From Actinomycetales bacterium (GTDB lineage: Bacteria; Actinomycetota; Actinomycetes; Mycobacteriales; Mycobacteriaceae): a DNA stretch of 6,975 bases. The stretch spans positions 1-6,975 of the forward strand of contig DUTZ01000191.1 in NCBI GenBank assembly GCA_012841845.1, written 5' to 3'. The notes beneath the pieces were generated by a model that did not search any database, had not been told where the DNA came from, and saw nothing but the letters and a program-made list of their open reading frames with translations. Of the stretch, positions 6,251 through 6,975 are shown in pieces (position 1 is the stretch's first letter; every line of letters begins with the position of its first letter). The translations under genes were made by a program, and so were the position numbers.

Positions 6251-6302
6251 GGGGCACACGGTAGTCGGCGGGCCGGACCCGGGCGTGGGCCATGCTGGGG
6301 GC
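6251..6302. promoter_or_regulatory. Divergent intergenic region between moaCB and tenA
   Basis: These 52 bases are the only sequence available for the 5' control of both divergent genes. No riboswitch would fit, so neither a TPP element before tenA nor a Moco element before moaCB is possible in this gap. Towards tenA the hexamer CATGCT (6291–6296) lies six bases before the ATG at 6303, a weak -10 look-alike, and no proper SD is present. No clear operator palindrome was recognised. Confidence 0.5.
6258..6263 (-). promoter_or_regulatory. Candidate -10 element for leaderless moaCB transcription
   Basis: On the minus strand TACCGT (TANNNT pattern) lies seven bases before the moaCB ATG. This is the spacing expected if transcription starts at the A of the start codon. 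No SD and no recognisable -35 (TTGACA-like) are present. The motif is short and could be chance in a 52-base gap, but it would explain the missing SD. Confidence 0.4.
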
Positions 6303-6975
6303 ATGACCCTCTTCGAGACCCTCAAGGACCGCTGCCGCCCCGAGTGGGAGTCCTACACCCGCCACGAGTTCGTCCAGCAGCTCGGCGCGGGCACGCTGCC
6401 GCTGCCGGTGTTCCAGGACTACCTGGTGCAGGACTACCACTTCCTCGTCCAGTTCGCGCGCGCCAACGCCCTGGCCGCGTTCAAGAGCCGCACCCTCGCC
6501 GACCTGCGGGCCGCCCACGCCGCCACGGGTGCGATCCTCGCCGAGACCGAGCTGCACCTGCGCCTCACCGAGCGGTGGGGCATCCCGCGCGCCGAGCTCG
6601 ACGCCGCCCCGGAGAAGCAGGCCACCGTCGCCTACACGCGCTACGTCCTCGACAGCGGGATGGTCGGCGACCTCCTCGACCTGCACGTCGCGCTCGCGCC
6701 GTGCACGATCGGCTACGCCGAGATCGGGGCCGAGCTGGCGCCGCGGCTCGACGACCCGGCCGCCCACTCCGACGCCGGCGACCACCCGTACCGGGACTGG
6801 ATCGAGGAGTACTCCGGCGAGGCGTTCACCGCGGCGGCGCGCGCGTCGATCGCCCAGCTCGACGCCCTGGCCGCGGGCGGGCTCACCGACCGCCGCCTGG
6901 ACGAGCTCACCGAGGTCTTCCGCACGGCCTCGCGCCTCGAGGCCGACTTCTGGCAGCAGGCGCTCGACGCCGCAC
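6303..6975 (+). CDS. tenA: TenA/thiaminase II family protein (3' end missing)
   Basis: TenA-family proteins are all-helical enzymes; the best known, Bacillus TenA, hydrolyses aminopyrimidine breakdown products to salvage thiamin (thiaminase II activity). 224 residues are present of the usual 220 to 240, so only the very end is missing. The N-terminus aligns with B. subtilis TenA without gaps, including Glu14-Trp15, which supports the ATG at 6303. Active-site counterparts are Asp44 in LVQDYHFL, Cys134 in LAPCTIGYAEIG (nucleophile Cys135), Tyr111, Tyr170 and Glu213 in LEADFW (Glu205). Position 47 is Phe instead of the Bacillus Tyr. The cysteine places it with the Cys-type (TenA_C) group. No other thiamin gene is in the window, and its neighbours are Mo-cofactor genes, so the substrate is unproven. 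It lacks a clear SD and is read divergently from moaCB. Confidence 0.9.
   Translation, partial: MTLFETLKDRCRPEWESYTRHEFVQQLGAGTLPLPVFQDYLVQDYHFLVQFARANALAAFKSRTLADLRAAHAATGAILAETELHLRLTERWGIPRAELDAAPEKQATVAYTRYVLDSGMVGDLLDLHVALAPCTIGYAEIGAELAPRLDDPAAHSDAGDHPYRDWIEEYSGEAFTAAARASIAQLDALAAGGLTDRRLDELTEVFRTASRLEADFWQQALDAA

Noticed and set aside
6251..6304. An upstream in-frame ATG (minus strand, 6304) as the moaCB start
   Set aside because: It would add 18 proline-rich residues with no similarity to MoaC N-termini and would overlap the tenA start codon. The ATG at 6250 gives the usual MoaC beginning.

Overview
This is a very GC-rich window (well above 70% by eye) with strong G/C bias at third codon positions. 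Together with SD-coupled ATGA gene junctions, a MoaC–MoaB fusion and a candidate leaderless promoter, this suggests a high-GC actinomycete. The genus cannot be told from the sequence. Coding density is near total, and there is no gene-free stretch longer than about 50 bases.

Left part (2–4726, + strand): the distal half of a carbon-phosphorus (C-P) lyase operon in the canonical order phnI–phnJ–phnK–phnL–phnM, for using phosphonates as a phosphorus source. phnI is cut by the left edge. The genes are tightly coupled: phnI/phnJ and phnL/phnM overlap as ATGA, and the SD of phnL overlaps the stop codon of the gene before it. The outstanding feature is that phnJ (radical-SAM C-P bond cleavage) and phnK (ABC protein docking on PhnJ) form one uninterrupted 599-codon frame, a PhnJ–PhnK fusion with a linker of about 55 residues. 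PhnI with its partners makes the ribose-phosphonate triphosphate, PhnM removes pyrophosphate, PhnJ cleaves the C-P bond, and PhnK and PhnL are the ATPase modules that remodel the core complex.

Middle part (4713–6250, - strand): two molybdenum-cofactor genes. moaCB encodes a MoaC domain fused to a MoaB/Mog domain, and moaE follows it downstream. moaE meets phnM tail to tail with a 14-base overlap. A perfect 8-bp GC stem-loop sits between the moaCB stop and the moaE SD.

Right part (6251–6975): a 52-base divergent intergenic region separates moaCB from tenA (TenA/thiaminase II family, + strand), which runs off the right edge. The region holds an actinobacterial-type -10 motif positioned for leaderless transcription of moaCB.

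No RNA genes, mobile elements, CRISPR arrays or origins were seen. The C-P lyase promoter, phnG and phnH would lie to the left of the window.
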